Shown here piece by piece: positions 11,713 through 21,825 of a DNA stretch of 64,000 nt. The position numbers were made by a program, and so were the translations under genes. Each line of letters opens with the position of its first letter. Within the stretch, counting starts at the first letter, position 1. Source of the DNA: Nitrosomonas sp. (GTDB lineage Bacteria > Pseudomonadota > Gammaproteobacteria > Burkholderiales > Nitrosomonadaceae). The notes below the pieces were generated by a model. That model saw only the letters and a list, made by a program, of their open reading frames with translations. It was not told the origin of the DNA and ran no database searches. The stretch lies in the NCBI GenBank assembly GCA_008015565.1, contig SSFV01000118.1, positions 1-64,000 on the forward strand, read 5' to 3'.

Positions 11713-14052
11713 TTATCGCTTTATCCTGCTAACTGCAATGAGAGCTAAAGCATAAACTGCGACGGCAGCCCAACCGACAGCGTGGAAACTTTGCTGCATA
11801 ACCAGAAAAACAGCTAGTGGCGCGGCAATAACAGAAAAGCAGCCATTTATCCCCCACGCCCATGGCACTTGCTGCGGGTACACCCGGTTAAGCATTCGCA
11901 ATGCCAACGGAAAAGGCATTCCCAGCAAAAATCCGGATAAAACCAGAACTATCAATCCAATCATCCATTTCATCGAGTCCGGCCAAACTAATCCCACAGA
12001 AAATAAAAGTGGCATCAAAAACATGAACAATACAATGACAAGCATGATACCTACCAAAATTAAGCCAACCGTTTTATAGGATGCTTTGAGTCGGGCACTA
12101 AACGCGCTGCCAGCACCCATACCGCACAACATTGCGGCAATGACACCGGCCGCACTATAAAGCGGATGCCCCCAGAACAAAGCAAGCCGCTGAATCCATA
12201 TTATTTCCAAGAACATGAATCCGACGCCAATTGCCGCAAAATAGCACAGCACTGCCAAGCGTCCACCTGGCACCCAGCCCAAACATAGCAATGGCAGGAG
12301 AATCAAGACAATAGCAGCTCCAGTCAACATTAGCCCAGTCACAGCCACCAGCGCCGATCCCATTTCGACAAAGGCCAATGTACTGCCTGCAAGATATTGT
12401 TTAATCTCTTTGAGGTGACTGATCCGCAAATACTGGTAAAAATAGGGTCTATCATCATGGGGGGCACGTACATCGAACAAATAATCATCGTAAAAGGCTG
12501 ATGCGCCATCTTCAGTAAGCAGCGCGGTAAATCCTGCAATCAACCGATCCTCTTCCATAATATGAAAACGGTCTGTGGTCACCGGGCCTTCTCCGGGTGA
12601 CCACAGCCGATCAAACCCTTTAGCTTGTGAAAAAGCCTCCAGTTTTCTTTGCGCCGCTTCGTTCATAGCCTGCTTTGATACCACAATAGACAACATGTCC
12701 CAGCTTCTGATCGCAGCGATATGAACCGACAAATCGGTCACGCCCGCCTTACGCAGGGTATCCGCAACGAGCGCTAATAGTTTTAAACTTTGACGCGGCG
12801 GCTGGTCAAGGTAAACGCTGAAAGCTAACAGGCCTTGTTCACTCAAAACATCCCACAGAAGGCGGAATGATTCACGCGTCAACAGATAATCTTCCTGCAG
12901 CGCTTGCAGGCCGATACCGCCGCCAAACGAACCTTGTAACGGTAATAGAATCAGATCGTAATGCTGCGTCGATGCGCTCAAGAAAGCACGGCCTTCACGC
13001 GTAACAACAGTAAGCCGTTCATCGCGATATTGCTCACGCAACCGCTGTGATATGACTGGATGGGGTTCTACTGCATCTATCTGAATCTTATCTTGACTCA
13101 GTAAATGCGCCACTGCCGCCCCACCTGCATGTAATACGAGCGCATTCGACGGCCTTGCCATTACGAACGGCAAGGCCTGTACGCTTTCATTTAACACTGC
13201 TGCATCGGTTAGTAAAACGCCGTAAGCATCACCATTGCGGTAAATATGTGGTGCAACTGGCACCGTGCCACGAAACAATAAGCTAAGCCCATGTCCATAG
13301 CGCAACGCGGGAGACTGCACGATTTGAATCCGGCCCATAGGGTGAGGCGTATCGCTGATTATCTGCGCTTGAGGCAATCGTAACGCATAGCTGATTGCTT
13401 TATAGGGTGATGGGTTAATTTCCGTAATCAACACAACACTTGCCAATGCACCGGATAGCAGCAGCACACTTAGCCATGTATGCCGCAACAACCATGCAGC
13501 GAGTGCAAATGCTGCCGCACACAATGCAAAGCCTTGGACCGGAGAAAAGAAAAACAAAATCAAAAGTCCTGCGCCGGATCCTACTGCCGAACCAAGCAGA
13601 TTCGCCGCATAGCGACGTCCGATTGACTCGGCATCGCGCATGAAGATTAAACCAAGAAATAATGCTCCGCTAAAAAAAGGCAGAAAAACTAGGCCAGTAC
13701 TGGCCAGCAGCGGTACCCAACTGCGCAGATCAATAAACAGCAAGGGAAAATCTGTCACTGCAGCTACTTGCAACGCCAAAGGTAATGCCAGTAAGCAGCT
13801 CACCGCAGCGCATACCAAGCAAAACTGCGAAATCTCTTCGGCGCGAAGTAACAAGGTATTGCGCGCAAGCGCCAGAACCGCGCCGCTACTGCCAAATCCC
13901 AACAGGGCAAGAGAAATTACAGCATAAGCGAAATGGTGACCCTGCCCCTGCGCCAGGGCCTGCATCAGTATGATCTGCAACGCGATTAATGCCAGCGAGC
14001 ATACGAACAATGCGATATCAATAGTTGATAATCGCATACGGGTAAAATACAC
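11713..14052 (-). CDS. Multi-TM protein with fused spermidine synthase-like domain
   Basis: 779 aa, many TM helices flanking a Rossmann-type segment (LVLHAGGAAVAHLLSQDKIQIDAVEPHPVIS...REGRAFLSAS). Confidence 0.75.
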   Translation of the reverse strand: MYFTRMRLSTIDIALFVCSLALIALQIILMQALAQGQGHHFAYAVISLALLGFGSSGAVLALARNTLLLRAEEISQFCLVCAAVSCLLALPLALQVAAVTDFPLLFIDLRSWVPLLASTGLVFLPFFSGALFLGLIFMRDAESIGRRYAANLLGSAVGSGAGLLILFFFSPVQGFALCAAAFALAAWLLRHTWLSVLLLSGALASVVLITEINPSPYKAISYALRLPQAQIISDTPHPMGRIQIVQSPALRYGHGLSLLFRGTVPVAPHIYRNGDAYGVLLTDAAVLNESVQALPFVMARPSNALVLHAGGAAVAHLLSQDKIQIDAVEPHPVISQRLREQYRDERLTVVTREGRAFLSASTQHYDLILLPLQGSFGGGIGLQALQEDYLLTRESFRLLWDVLSEQGLLAFSVYLDQPPRQSLKLLALVADTLRKAGVTDLSVHIAAIRSWDMLSIVVSKQAMNEAAQRKLEAFSQAKGFDRLWSPGEGPVTTDRFHIMEEDRLIAGFTALLTEDGASAFYDDYLFDVRAPHDDRPYFYQYLRISHLKEIKQYLAGSTLAFVEMGSALVAVTGLMLTGAAIVLILLPLLCLGWVPGGRLAVLCYFAAIGVGFMFLEIIWIQRLALFWGHPLYSAAGVIAAMLCGMGAGSAFSARLKASYKTVGLILVGIMLVIVLFMFLMPLLFSVGLVWPDSMKWMIGLIVLVLSGFLLGMPFPLALRMLNRVYPQQVPWAWGINGCFSVIAAPLAVFLVMQQSFHAVGWAAVAVYALALIAVSRIKR

Positions 14053-14060
14053 GGCCGGTT

Positions 14061-14774
14061 TTATCCTCTCGTCAATGGAACAAAGCGCACCGGCTGAAGA
14101 TTTTGCGTACGTATTTGATCACCATTTTTAATCACGAGAACAAGCATCTGAACCAAGTAAGGCGTCCCTACCGGAATGATCATCCGTCCGCCATCTTTTA
14201 ACTGATCGATCAACGGTGGCGGAATATGGGATGCAGCCGCAGTAACAACAATCACATCGAATGGCGCGTGTTCTGACCAACCATGATAACCATCAGCGTT
14301 TTTGATACTGATATTGTCATAGCCAATATCCTGCAAACGTGCCTGGGCCTGTTGCGCGAGCTCGGGAATAATTTCTACGGTGTAAACATGCTTAACCATT
14401 TGCGCTAGCACGGCGGCTTGATAACCGTTGCCTGCACCAATCTCAAGTACACGGAAATCCGGTTTTACCTGTGCCATCTGCGTCATATAAGCGACAATAT
14501 ATGGCTGCGATATCGTCTGACCATAGCCAATTGGTACGGCATGGTCTTCATAAGCCAATCGTTCTTCCCGCTCCGGCACAAACAAATGCCGAGGTATGGC
14601 TCGCATGGCGCTGAGAACATTTTGATCATATACACCTCTGGCAACGATCTGTTCAGTAACCATTTTTTCTCGTAACACGCGCATTTGATCGGTATCCTTC
14701 GCCTGTACCGCGCAAGCTCCTAATAGGCAAATCAGTAATGGAAAAAATAGCTGTCTGCCTATTGTCATCCTCAA
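14061..14774 (-). CDS. pcm: Protein-L-isoaspartate O-methyltransferase with signal/lipobox N-terminus
   Basis: VLEIGAGNGYQAAVLA SAM motif, RHLFVPE, GYGQTISQPYIVAYMTQ; N-terminus FFPLLICLLGAC. Confidence 0.9.
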   Translation of the reverse strand: MRMTIGRQLFFPLLICLLGACAVQAKDTDQMRVLREKMVTEQIVARGVYDQNVLSAMRAIPRHLFVPEREERLAYEDHAVPIGYGQTISQPYIVAYMTQMAQVKPDFRVLEIGAGNGYQAAVLAQMVKHVYTVEIIPELAQQAQARLQDIGYDNISIKNADGYHGWSEHAPFDVIVVTAAASHIPPPLIDQLKDGGRMIIPVGTPYLVQMLVLVIKNGDQIRTQNLQPVRFVPLTRG

Positions 14775-14800
14775 TTACCTCTTATATTTTAAACAGTCCG

Positions 14801-15781
14801 CTAACCAGAAAAGTTTGCAGGTACTGCATCGCCGCTACATTGATACCCCTCAACGGGTACTTTTCCTCGCATCAGCAACACCGGGCAGATTGCACTGCCG
14901 ATAACTTGACTGGCAATGCTGCCAAAAACCATACGTTCCATGCCTGCCCGGCCGTGCGTGCTCATCACGATCAAATCCGCATTATCGAAGTCAGCTGCAA
15001 AAGCAATGGCAACTGCCGGATCACCCATCGCTACCCGCCAGTGAGATGCAATACCAGCAAGTTGTAGCCGGGCATGTATTCGTTCCAGATAATAAAATGC
15101 CTGCTGTACAACAGGATGTTCTCTGGCATCTTCCGGATTGACGAATACACAACCTGTTGACGATCTACTGCCGCTATCCAGTGGCTCGACGACACGCAAC
15201 AAATGAATCACAGCGCCCGTATTCTGCGCAAAATGGCGCGCGGCTGGTATAGCCATTTCAGCCAGAGAAGTGCCGTCAAGCGGCAAAAGGAGAGTTTGAG
15301 GCAAGGGAACATCAGGCTTCACTATAGCCTGCGCGGGTACTAAAAATACCGGCGGCAACGCGTTGCGTACCACCTCATCGGCCACACTGCCGAGCAATGC
15401 CAATCCTATCCCCGTTCTGCCGTGAGTAGACATGGCTATCAAATCAACACAGGTTTGTTCAGCCGCATGCAGAATACTTTCAGCCGGCATTCCACTTACA
15501 AATTTACTCTCCACCCGGAAGCCTTGCTGGCTAAGCTGCTGCGCCACAACTTGCACGCGGGTGCTCGTCTCGCCCTTATGTAACATCGTGGCCGGTGTTG
15601 ATTCGAGCGATCGCATAGTATCGTCAAGTAAAGGAAATTGCGGGGATGACAAAGCCGTCATCAACAACAATTCAGTTTGCTGCGGCGTAATAAAACGCAA
15701 CAGATGAGGAATGACCCGCTCTGCCAGCTCAGATCCATCCAGTGGGATGATCACCCGTCTGATCATATGCATACCCGTCAA
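14801..15781 (-). CDS. Tandem universal stress protein (two UspA domains)
   Basis: Two repeats ending in MSTHGRTGIGLALLGSVADEVV and MSTHGRAGMERMVFGSIASQVI. Confidence 0.93.
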   Translation of the reverse strand: MTGMHMIRRVIIPLDGSELAERVIPHLLRFITPQQTELLLMTALSSPQFPLLDDTMRSLESTPATMLHKGETSTRVQVVAQQLSQQGFRVESKFVSGMPAESILHAAEQTCVDLIAMSTHGRTGIGLALLGSVADEVVRNALPPVFLVPAQAIVKPDVPLPQTLLLPLDGTSLAEMAIPAARHFAQNTGAVIHLLRVVEPLDSGSRSSTGCVFVNPEDAREHPVVQQAFYYLERIHARLQLAGIASHWRVAMGDPAVAIAFAADFDNADLIVMSTHGRAGMERMVFGSIASQVIGSAICPVLLMRGKVPVEGYQCSGDAVPANFSG

Positions 15782-16144
15782 TCACAAACACTGATCGAGT
15801 ATAGGCTTTTTTGCATGCATTTTCCAGGCTGACTACACGGATAAGTGCGCATACTTTTGTCATTTCATTTTAAAGATAAATGATAAACAGCTAATGTTTA
15901 TCTAAATAGAGAATTTGCTAGCACCGATACTTATGTTTATTAGAATCACTATAACATTCTGTGTATTCATAGAGCGTTTAGCTATACGATGCCAACAGGT
16001 TTTGAGAAACAACTTAATAGAGTATCCAATTTTATTTGGCTACAACAAAAGCCAGCAGTTTAAACTGCCGATTTGATCATGCCATGTTTTATAAAATTTT
16101 ACTTAGTAAGTTGTTGGTAATCATTTCAGATCTTTTGTTTCTTT

Positions 16145-16160
16145 TGTGATAAATATCACT
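16145..16160. promoter_or_regulatory. CRP/FNR-family-like dyad upstream of the cassette
   Basis: TGTGATAAATATCACT (GTGAT-N4-ATCAC), about 200 bp upstream of the 16364 start. Confidence 0.4.
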
Positions 16161-16363
16161 CGTATCCTATAAGTCTGCGCATTAGTATGTGTTTGACAGC
16201 CAGTGTGGCATCCAGTAGATTCGATTTGGGTGAGGATAATCCCCCAAAAATATCAGATTAAAAGAGATGCTCTGAGATCTGCGCGGATAGATGTCCGGCA
16301 ACAATTCAGATTTCTTTCTATTCCTGAAACCGGCAGTTGTAACTTTACTTGGAATAATTACCT

Positions 16364-18388
16364 ATGACAGATTTCAATAGTTACGCGCTTACCAAACCTC
16401 ATGCTTTTGTAGTGATGCCGTATGGAACCAAGCCTGGTCCAGACGGCAAGCCCATCAATTTTAATCTTATCTTCGAACAATACATTACATCTGCCTTGTT
16501 CAATGCCGGATTGGAAGTTTTTCGAGCTGATCAAGAGCAAGCTGCTGGAAATATTCTCGTTGACATGTTTCAAGAACTTCTAATTGCTGATTTAGTAATC
16601 GCTGATCTTACCATTCATAATCCAAATGTCTGGTACGAGCTTGGCGTGCGACATGGGATACGTGCTCGTGGAGTAGTTTTGGTATGTGGAGGTCAGGTGC
16701 CGGCAGCATTCGATCTCTATACTGATCGCAAATTACGCTACGGATTAAGGAATGGCGTGCCGGATCCAGATACATTGGAAGCTGATTGCGGAGCGCTCAC
16801 GAAAATGTCTATCGAAACCATGCAATCTTGGAGAGGAAAAAAAATCAGCCCAGTCTATTATCATTTACCTAATTTGATAGAGCCGGATTGGAAATCTTTG
16901 CGGATTGGCGATGCAAAAAAATTCTGGGAGCGTCATGATGAGTGGGTCGCCCGCATCGAACTTGCATGCAAGGAAAAACTGTTCGGGGATCTGCTCGTCC
17001 TTGCAGACGAAGCTCCTATCGCTGCATTACGTGCTGAAAGTTGGATCACTGCCGGGAAGGCGCTGCGCAGCGGCGGACATTATCGGCTTGCACTGGAACA
17101 ATTAGACCGCAGCCTTGAAGTCGAGCAATCACTTGATGGATTGCGAGAAAAAGGGATTTGCCTGGAACGTCTCGCTTTTAAAGGCGAACTTGGTTATTCA
17201 TTAGAGCGTGCGCGCCAACATTATGAATTTATTCTAAAGGAATACCCCGATGATCCAGAAACATGGGCATTACTCGGCCGAGTCGACAAAGTTGCATGGA
17301 TAGCCGGATGGCGTCGTGCTGGACTTTCACCAGCTGAAATGAAACAAGAAGCACTTGCCGAAAAAGGATATTTACTCGCTGCGATTACTAGTTATTACAA
17401 TGGGTTCCGGCAAAACCCTAGTCATTATTTTTCTGGGATTAATGCGCTGACGCTTATGTACCTTTTTAGATATCTTATGAGCGAGGCAAGATTCGATAGC
17501 GATATTGCGATGCTTACCGGTGCAGTGCGTTTTGCTGCTTTGAACAATAAAAGTAAGAAAATCAGAGACGTGTTTTATGCCAAAGCGACATTGGGTGACC
17601 TGGAAGTACTGGCTGGCACACCCAATTCAATCGCGGATGCGTATGGTAATGCCGTCGCCATTAATCACCGTGATTGGTTTGATCTGGATTCATGCCGGCA
17701 ACAATTGAATTTGCTTAAAGATCTGAACTTCAATCTTGATAATGTAAATGCCGGGCTCAAGGTTTTTGACCGGGAAATCAAAAAACTTGATCCACCAGAA
17801 CGCCAATGGGAGCCGCGCAAAGTATTTTTATTTAGCGGCCATATGGTCGACGAGCCAAATCGATCGTTGCCTCGATTTCCCAACACCGACAAACACATTG
17901 AAATCGCGTATCAAGCGATTGCACATACACTGAAAAAACTGGGCGCTGGCCCCGAAGATCTCGCGTTGACTCAAGGTGCTTGTGGAGGTGATTTGTTGTT
18001 TACCAAAGCATGCTTAGCGCTTGGAGTAAGGGTGCAATGGTTGCAGCCTTTCGCCGAGCCTGATTTCATTCAGCGCTCAGTGATTCGTGGCGGTGAGTCT
18101 TGGCGGCTTCGTTATCTGAGCATGAGTACTTGTGTCACCCAGCCAATTCGTGCTGCACCCGAATCATTGGGTCCGCCTCCCTCTCGTATGGATAGCAATT
18201 ATGCGTACGAACGTTGTAATCATTGGCTGCTATACACTGCGCTGAGTTATGGAATAAGGAAAATCAACTTTATCTGTCTGTGGGATGGCAATGAGGGTGA
18301 CGGTAGAGGGGGCACTAAGCATATGATTGATGAGGTACGCAGGCGTACCGGCAATGTAGAAATTTTATATACCACATCTTTGTGGTAA
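16364..18388 (+). CDS. Predicted signalling protein: NDT/TIR-like domain + TPR/TRAFs-binding-like region + SLOG-like C-terminus
   Basis: N-terminus HAFVVMPYG...ADLVIADLTIHNPNVWYELGVRHGIRARGVVLV; middle helical repeat region (LALEQLDRSLEVEQ, DPETWALLGRVDK); C-terminus RKVFLFSGHMVD...LTQGACGGDLLFTKACLALGVRVQWLQPF. Confidence 0.75.
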   Translation: MTDFNSYALTKPHAFVVMPYGTKPGPDGKPINFNLIFEQYITSALFNAGLEVFRADQEQAAGNILVDMFQELLIADLVIADLTIHNPNVWYELGVRHGIRARGVVLVCGGQVPAAFDLYTDRKLRYGLRNGVPDPDTLEADCGALTKMSIETMQSWRGKKISPVYYHLPNLIEPDWKSLRIGDAKKFWERHDEWVARIELACKEKLFGDLLVLADEAPIAALRAESWITAGKALRSGGHYRLALEQLDRSLEVEQSLDGLREKGICLERLAFKGELGYSLERARQHYEFILKEYPDDPETWALLGRVDKVAWIAGWRRAGLSPAEMKQEALAEKGYLLAAITSYYNGFRQNPSHYFSGINALTLMYLFRYLMSEARFDSDIAMLTGAVRFAALNNKSKKIRDVFYAKATLGDLEVLAGTPNSIADAYGNAVAINHRDWFDLDSCRQQLNLLKDLNFNLDNVNAGLKVFDREIKKLDPPERQWEPRKVFLFSGHMVDEPNRSLPRFPNTDKHIEIAYQAIAHTLKKLGAGPEDLALTQGACGGDLLFTKACLALGVRVQWLQPFAEPDFIQRSVIRGGESWRLRYLSMSTCVTQPIRAAPESLGPPPSRMDSNYAYERCNHWLLYTALSYGIRKINFICLWDGNEGDGRGGTKHMIDEVRRRTGNVEILYTTSLW

Positions 18389-18415
18389 TTGAAATGAACT
18401 TAACGGAGCGCAATT

Positions 18416-19540
18416 ATGACCGAATTTGCAGAACACTTAAGAAATCCGATTCGCGCTAAAGGAAAAAAAAGAATCTTAACCTGTGATGGTGGTGGCATCC
18501 TTGGGTTAATGGCGGTCGAAGTTCTCGGTGCAATCGAGACACTTCTTCGCAAAGAGACCGGAAAACCGGATTTGGTATTGGGCGATTGGTTTGATATGTG
18601 CGCGGGAACAAGTACCGGTGCGATGATTGCAACTTGTGTCGCGTATGGTATGCCAGTGGATGAAATCCGTAAGTTTTATACCGAACATGGCCGCGACATG
18701 TTTGATAAAGCCTTTCTGCTCAAGCGCATTTACTATAGCTACGATGATGAGCCACTTGCCAAAACACTCAAAAAGACTTTCGGTGAAGCTACCACGCTTG
18801 GTACTGATCGTTTGCGTACACTTTTGATGGTGGTTACTCGCAATGCTACAACCGATTCACCCTGGCCGATTACGAATAACCCATATGCTAAATACAATGA
18901 TTCATCACGTAACGACTGCAATCTGAAGTTACCGCTTTGGAAGATCGTGCGGGCCAGTACCGCAGCGCCGACCTATTTTCCACCGGAACGTGTTAGCCTC
19001 GGTACAAAAGAATTCATGTTTGTCGATGGCGGCGTTACCACCTATAACAATCCGGCCTTGCTTGCATTTAATACAGTAACCGCCTCGCCATATGGCATTA
19101 ACTGGCTGGCGAGCGAAGATAAACTTTTCATTGTATCGCTAGGGTGCGGTTCAGCAGCTGCAGTCAGTAATAATTTCTCAGACTCAGGCCCCAACCTACT
19201 CAATAGCGCCATCAATGTGATCAGCGGCTTGATGAATGCAGCAACAGCCGGTCATGATATGACTTGCCGGATTCTCGGCAAGTGTCTATACGGCGAACCC
19301 ATTGATCGAGAAATTTGGGATCTCGTCGGTACAACCGGACCGGCACACCCAAAGCTCTTTACCTATTTACGCTACAATCCAGAAACCACAAGGGAAGGGC
19401 TAGATCGCTTGGACCTTACGAATATTGATCCAAAGCGCGTACAGACATTGGATGCAATTGATGCGATCCCAGATATTCAAGCTGTTGGCCAAGCTATGGC
19501 AAAGAAAGTTAAATTGGAACATTTCCAGGGATTTATTTAG
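18416..19540 (+). CDS. Patatin-like phospholipase
   Basis: CDGGGILGLMAVEVL (oxyanion DGGGxxG), AGTSTGAM (GxSxG), DGGVTTYNNPA (catalytic Asp, DGG). Confidence 0.92.
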   Translation: MTEFAEHLRNPIRAKGKKRILTCDGGGILGLMAVEVLGAIETLLRKETGKPDLVLGDWFDMCAGTSTGAMIATCVAYGMPVDEIRKFYTEHGRDMFDKAFLLKRIYYSYDDEPLAKTLKKTFGEATTLGTDRLRTLLMVVTRNATTDSPWPITNNPYAKYNDSSRNDCNLKLPLWKIVRASTAAPTYFPPERVSLGTKEFMFVDGGVTTYNNPALLAFNTVTASPYGINWLASEDKLFIVSLGCGSAAAVSNNFSDSGPNLLNSAINVISGLMNAATAGHDMTCRILGKCLYGEPIDREIWDLVGTTGPAHPKLFTYLRYNPETTREGLDRLDLTNIDPKRVQTLDAIDAIPDIQAVGQAMAKKVKLEHFQGFI

Positions 19541-19720
19541 GCTTGATGCAACTGCGTGAGCTGTACGTGGTATTAATCAGTAATTATTTTTGACTGACGA
19601 GCGATATCACAACAACGATCTGTTTTACTGGGTATTTTATGAGTAAGTGTTTGGTTTAATGCACTAACACTAATTCTGAGTAGTATCGAGCGAGCAACTT
19701 TGAGCAAAAGAGGAATCAAT

Positions 19721-21784
19721 GTGAAACAACATCTTGTATCGCCAGGAAGATCTTTTTCATTTTTTAAGCTTGCAATAATTCTTCTGACTGCATTACTGGT
19801 TGCTTGTACAGAAAAGCTAGTGCCAGTGAGTGATCCTGACCGGGGTGCAGCTATAGTTAATCCGGACTCTTTTGGCGATAGCTATACAGTTATTCAGTAT
19901 CTAGATCAAGGCTGGGATAGTCTTGATAGCTTATGGTTTTATACAACCACTATGGGGTCAAACCTGATGCCCTATGATTTCTTCATGGCGCTGGAACAAC
20001 CCAACCAGTCTGAGCTTTTTCGTTCAGATGATAATATGAACTTTTATCGCTACTTACCGCAAAAGGCCACTACGACTAATCCGGATGCACTGCCTGTGGG
20101 CTGGGTTAAAGATAGTTATAAGGGTAAAGAATATATAGGTCTGACCTGTGCAGCTTGCCATACTACACAAGTAAATTATAACGGAGTAGGCATCCGCATC
20201 GATGGCGGCCCGGCAAATGCGGACATGGAAAGCATCATGAAAGATATCGCAAAGGCCTTGAAATATACGCAAAGAAATGAAGAAGTCCGGAACCGGTTTG
20301 TTAAGAATGTGATTGCTCGCGGTAGTTACAAAACCGAATCGGAAGTGCTTGACGATCTTAAGCGATACACACAGCGTTTGATTGGCTATATCGACATCAA
20401 TCGCAGCGATGTAGCGTATGGATATGCCAGATTGGATGCATTTGGGCGTATTTATAACCGCGTGCTCGAACATCTTGTAAATGAAAGGGTATTAAGGGAG
20501 TTATTGCGTGATGGCAAGATAATGAGCGAAGAAGGTATGTCCGAAGCAGAGTACAAAAAGATTGTGCAAAACGTTGATCAGATCATGACCGGCGACCAAC
20601 GTGACAGTGTGGTCAGCCGTCTTACCCAAACGCTTGATGGGTGGCAATTAGGCCGGTTACGCAACAAACTATTCAATAAACCTAATGCCCCCGTCAGTTA
20701 CCCTTTTTTATGGGATATCGTGCAACATGATTATGTGCAATGGAACGGTTTAGTCGCTAACGCAGGCTTAGAATCATTGGGACGGAATGTAGGTGAAGTG
20801 ATCGGCGTGTTTGGCACGCTCGATTGGAAAGAGGAAAAGGGCTTTAGCATTTCGACCATTATTGGTGGACAAGCACCCGCAAGTAAAAAAGTCAGATTTG
20901 ATTCCTCTATCAATGTACATAATTTAAGCAGAATTGAATCGCATTTACAGAAATTGCAATCACCCGAATGGCCGGAAGATATTTTAGGAAAAATCGACAA
21001 TGATCGCGCTATCAGAGGCAAAGCATTATTCAACGAATATTGCGCCAGCTGTCACGCTAATATCAATCGTGTTGATCCGGATCGGCGCATCGTCGCGCAT
21101 ATGTCCAGAGTCAGCGATGTCGGCACTGATCCGGTTATGGCTGATAACAGCACGAAATATAAAGGATTCTCTGGCATTTTGCGCAACCAATACGTCAGTG
21201 TGGGTGTAGGAGACATTCTGCTTGATCAGGAAGCGCCGGTTGCTGCGTTACTCACGAAAGCAACGTTGAATGTCGTAGCTACGCCTGATCTGGATAAATG
21301 GTTTATTGAGCGTTGGATTGACTGGATTGTTGATATCGCCACCGCGTTTATTCAAAACAAGATTTACCCTTCAATCAAACAGGGCAATTATGACCCGGAT
21401 ACCACTGCAAATCCATTCGCTTCTTTAAATGCTTACAAAGCAAGGGCTCTAAACGGAATCTGGGCAACCGCTCCTTACTTGCACAATGGCTCTGTGCCAA
21501 CGCTTTATGACTTGCTATTACCCAAAAAACGTGAAGGCGACCCGGATGATGGAGAATATCGTCCCGATCAATTCGAAGTGGGGTCGCGGGAGTTTGATCC
21601 GGTTAAAGTAGGTTTGAAAAGTAGCGGATATGAGGGCTTTACCTTTAATACGGATTTAAAGGGAAATAGTAATGCTGGTCATGAATATGCATCGGGCAAG
21701 ACAGCACAACTGGACGGTAGAATCTTAAAACCCCTGAACAAAGAAGAGCGATTGGATTTGTTGGAATACCTCAAAACACTGTAA
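19721..21784 (+). CDS. Di-heme c-type cytochrome lipoprotein (cytochrome c peroxidase/MauG/RoxA-like)
   Basis: Two CxxCH motifs (CAACH at 20147-20161, CASCH at 21041-21055); lipobox LLVAC; GIWATAPYLHNGSVPTLYDLLLP. GTG at 19721 with upstream AGAGGA preferred over TTG at 19700. Confidence 0.85.
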   Translation: MKQHLVSPGRSFSFFKLAIILLTALLVACTEKLVPVSDPDRGAAIVNPDSFGDSYTVIQYLDQGWDSLDSLWFYTTTMGSNLMPYDFFMALEQPNQSELFRSDDNMNFYRYLPQKATTTNPDALPVGWVKDSYKGKEYIGLTCAACHTTQVNYNGVGIRIDGGPANADMESIMKDIAKALKYTQRNEEVRNRFVKNVIARGSYKTESEVLDDLKRYTQRLIGYIDINRSDVAYGYARLDAFGRIYNRVLEHLVNERVLRELLRDGKIMSEEGMSEAEYKKIVQNVDQIMTGDQRDSVVSRLTQTLDGWQLGRLRNKLFNKPNAPVSYPFLWDIVQHDYVQWNGLVANAGLESLGRNVGEVIGVFGTLDWKEEKGFSISTIIGGQAPASKKVRFDSSINVHNLSRIESHLQKLQSPEWPEDILGKIDNDRAIRGKALFNEYCASCHANINRVDPDRRIVAHMSRVSDVGTDPVMADNSTKYKGFSGILRNQYVSVGVGDILLDQEAPVAALLTKATLNVVATPDLDKWFIERWIDWIVDIATAFIQNKIYPSIKQGNYDPDTTANPFASLNAYKARALNGIWATAPYLHNGSVPTLYDLLLPKKREGDPDDGEYRPDQFEVGSREFDPVKVGLKSSGYEGFTFNTDLKGNSNAGHEYASGKTAQLDGRILKPLNKEERLDLLEYLKTL

Positions 21785-21825
21785 TTTGATGAACAGTTCA
21801 CTTTAACAATAAAGGGAGTAATGCC

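Noticed and set aside
16364-18388. Calling the sensor/patatin pair a CBASS system
   Set aside because: No CD-NTase (cGAS-like) gene or Cap2/Cap3 components present; only the patatin effector type is shared.
20054-20473. 139 aa minus ORF inside the di-heme cytochrome gene
   Set aside because: Antisense shadow of a well-supported CDS.
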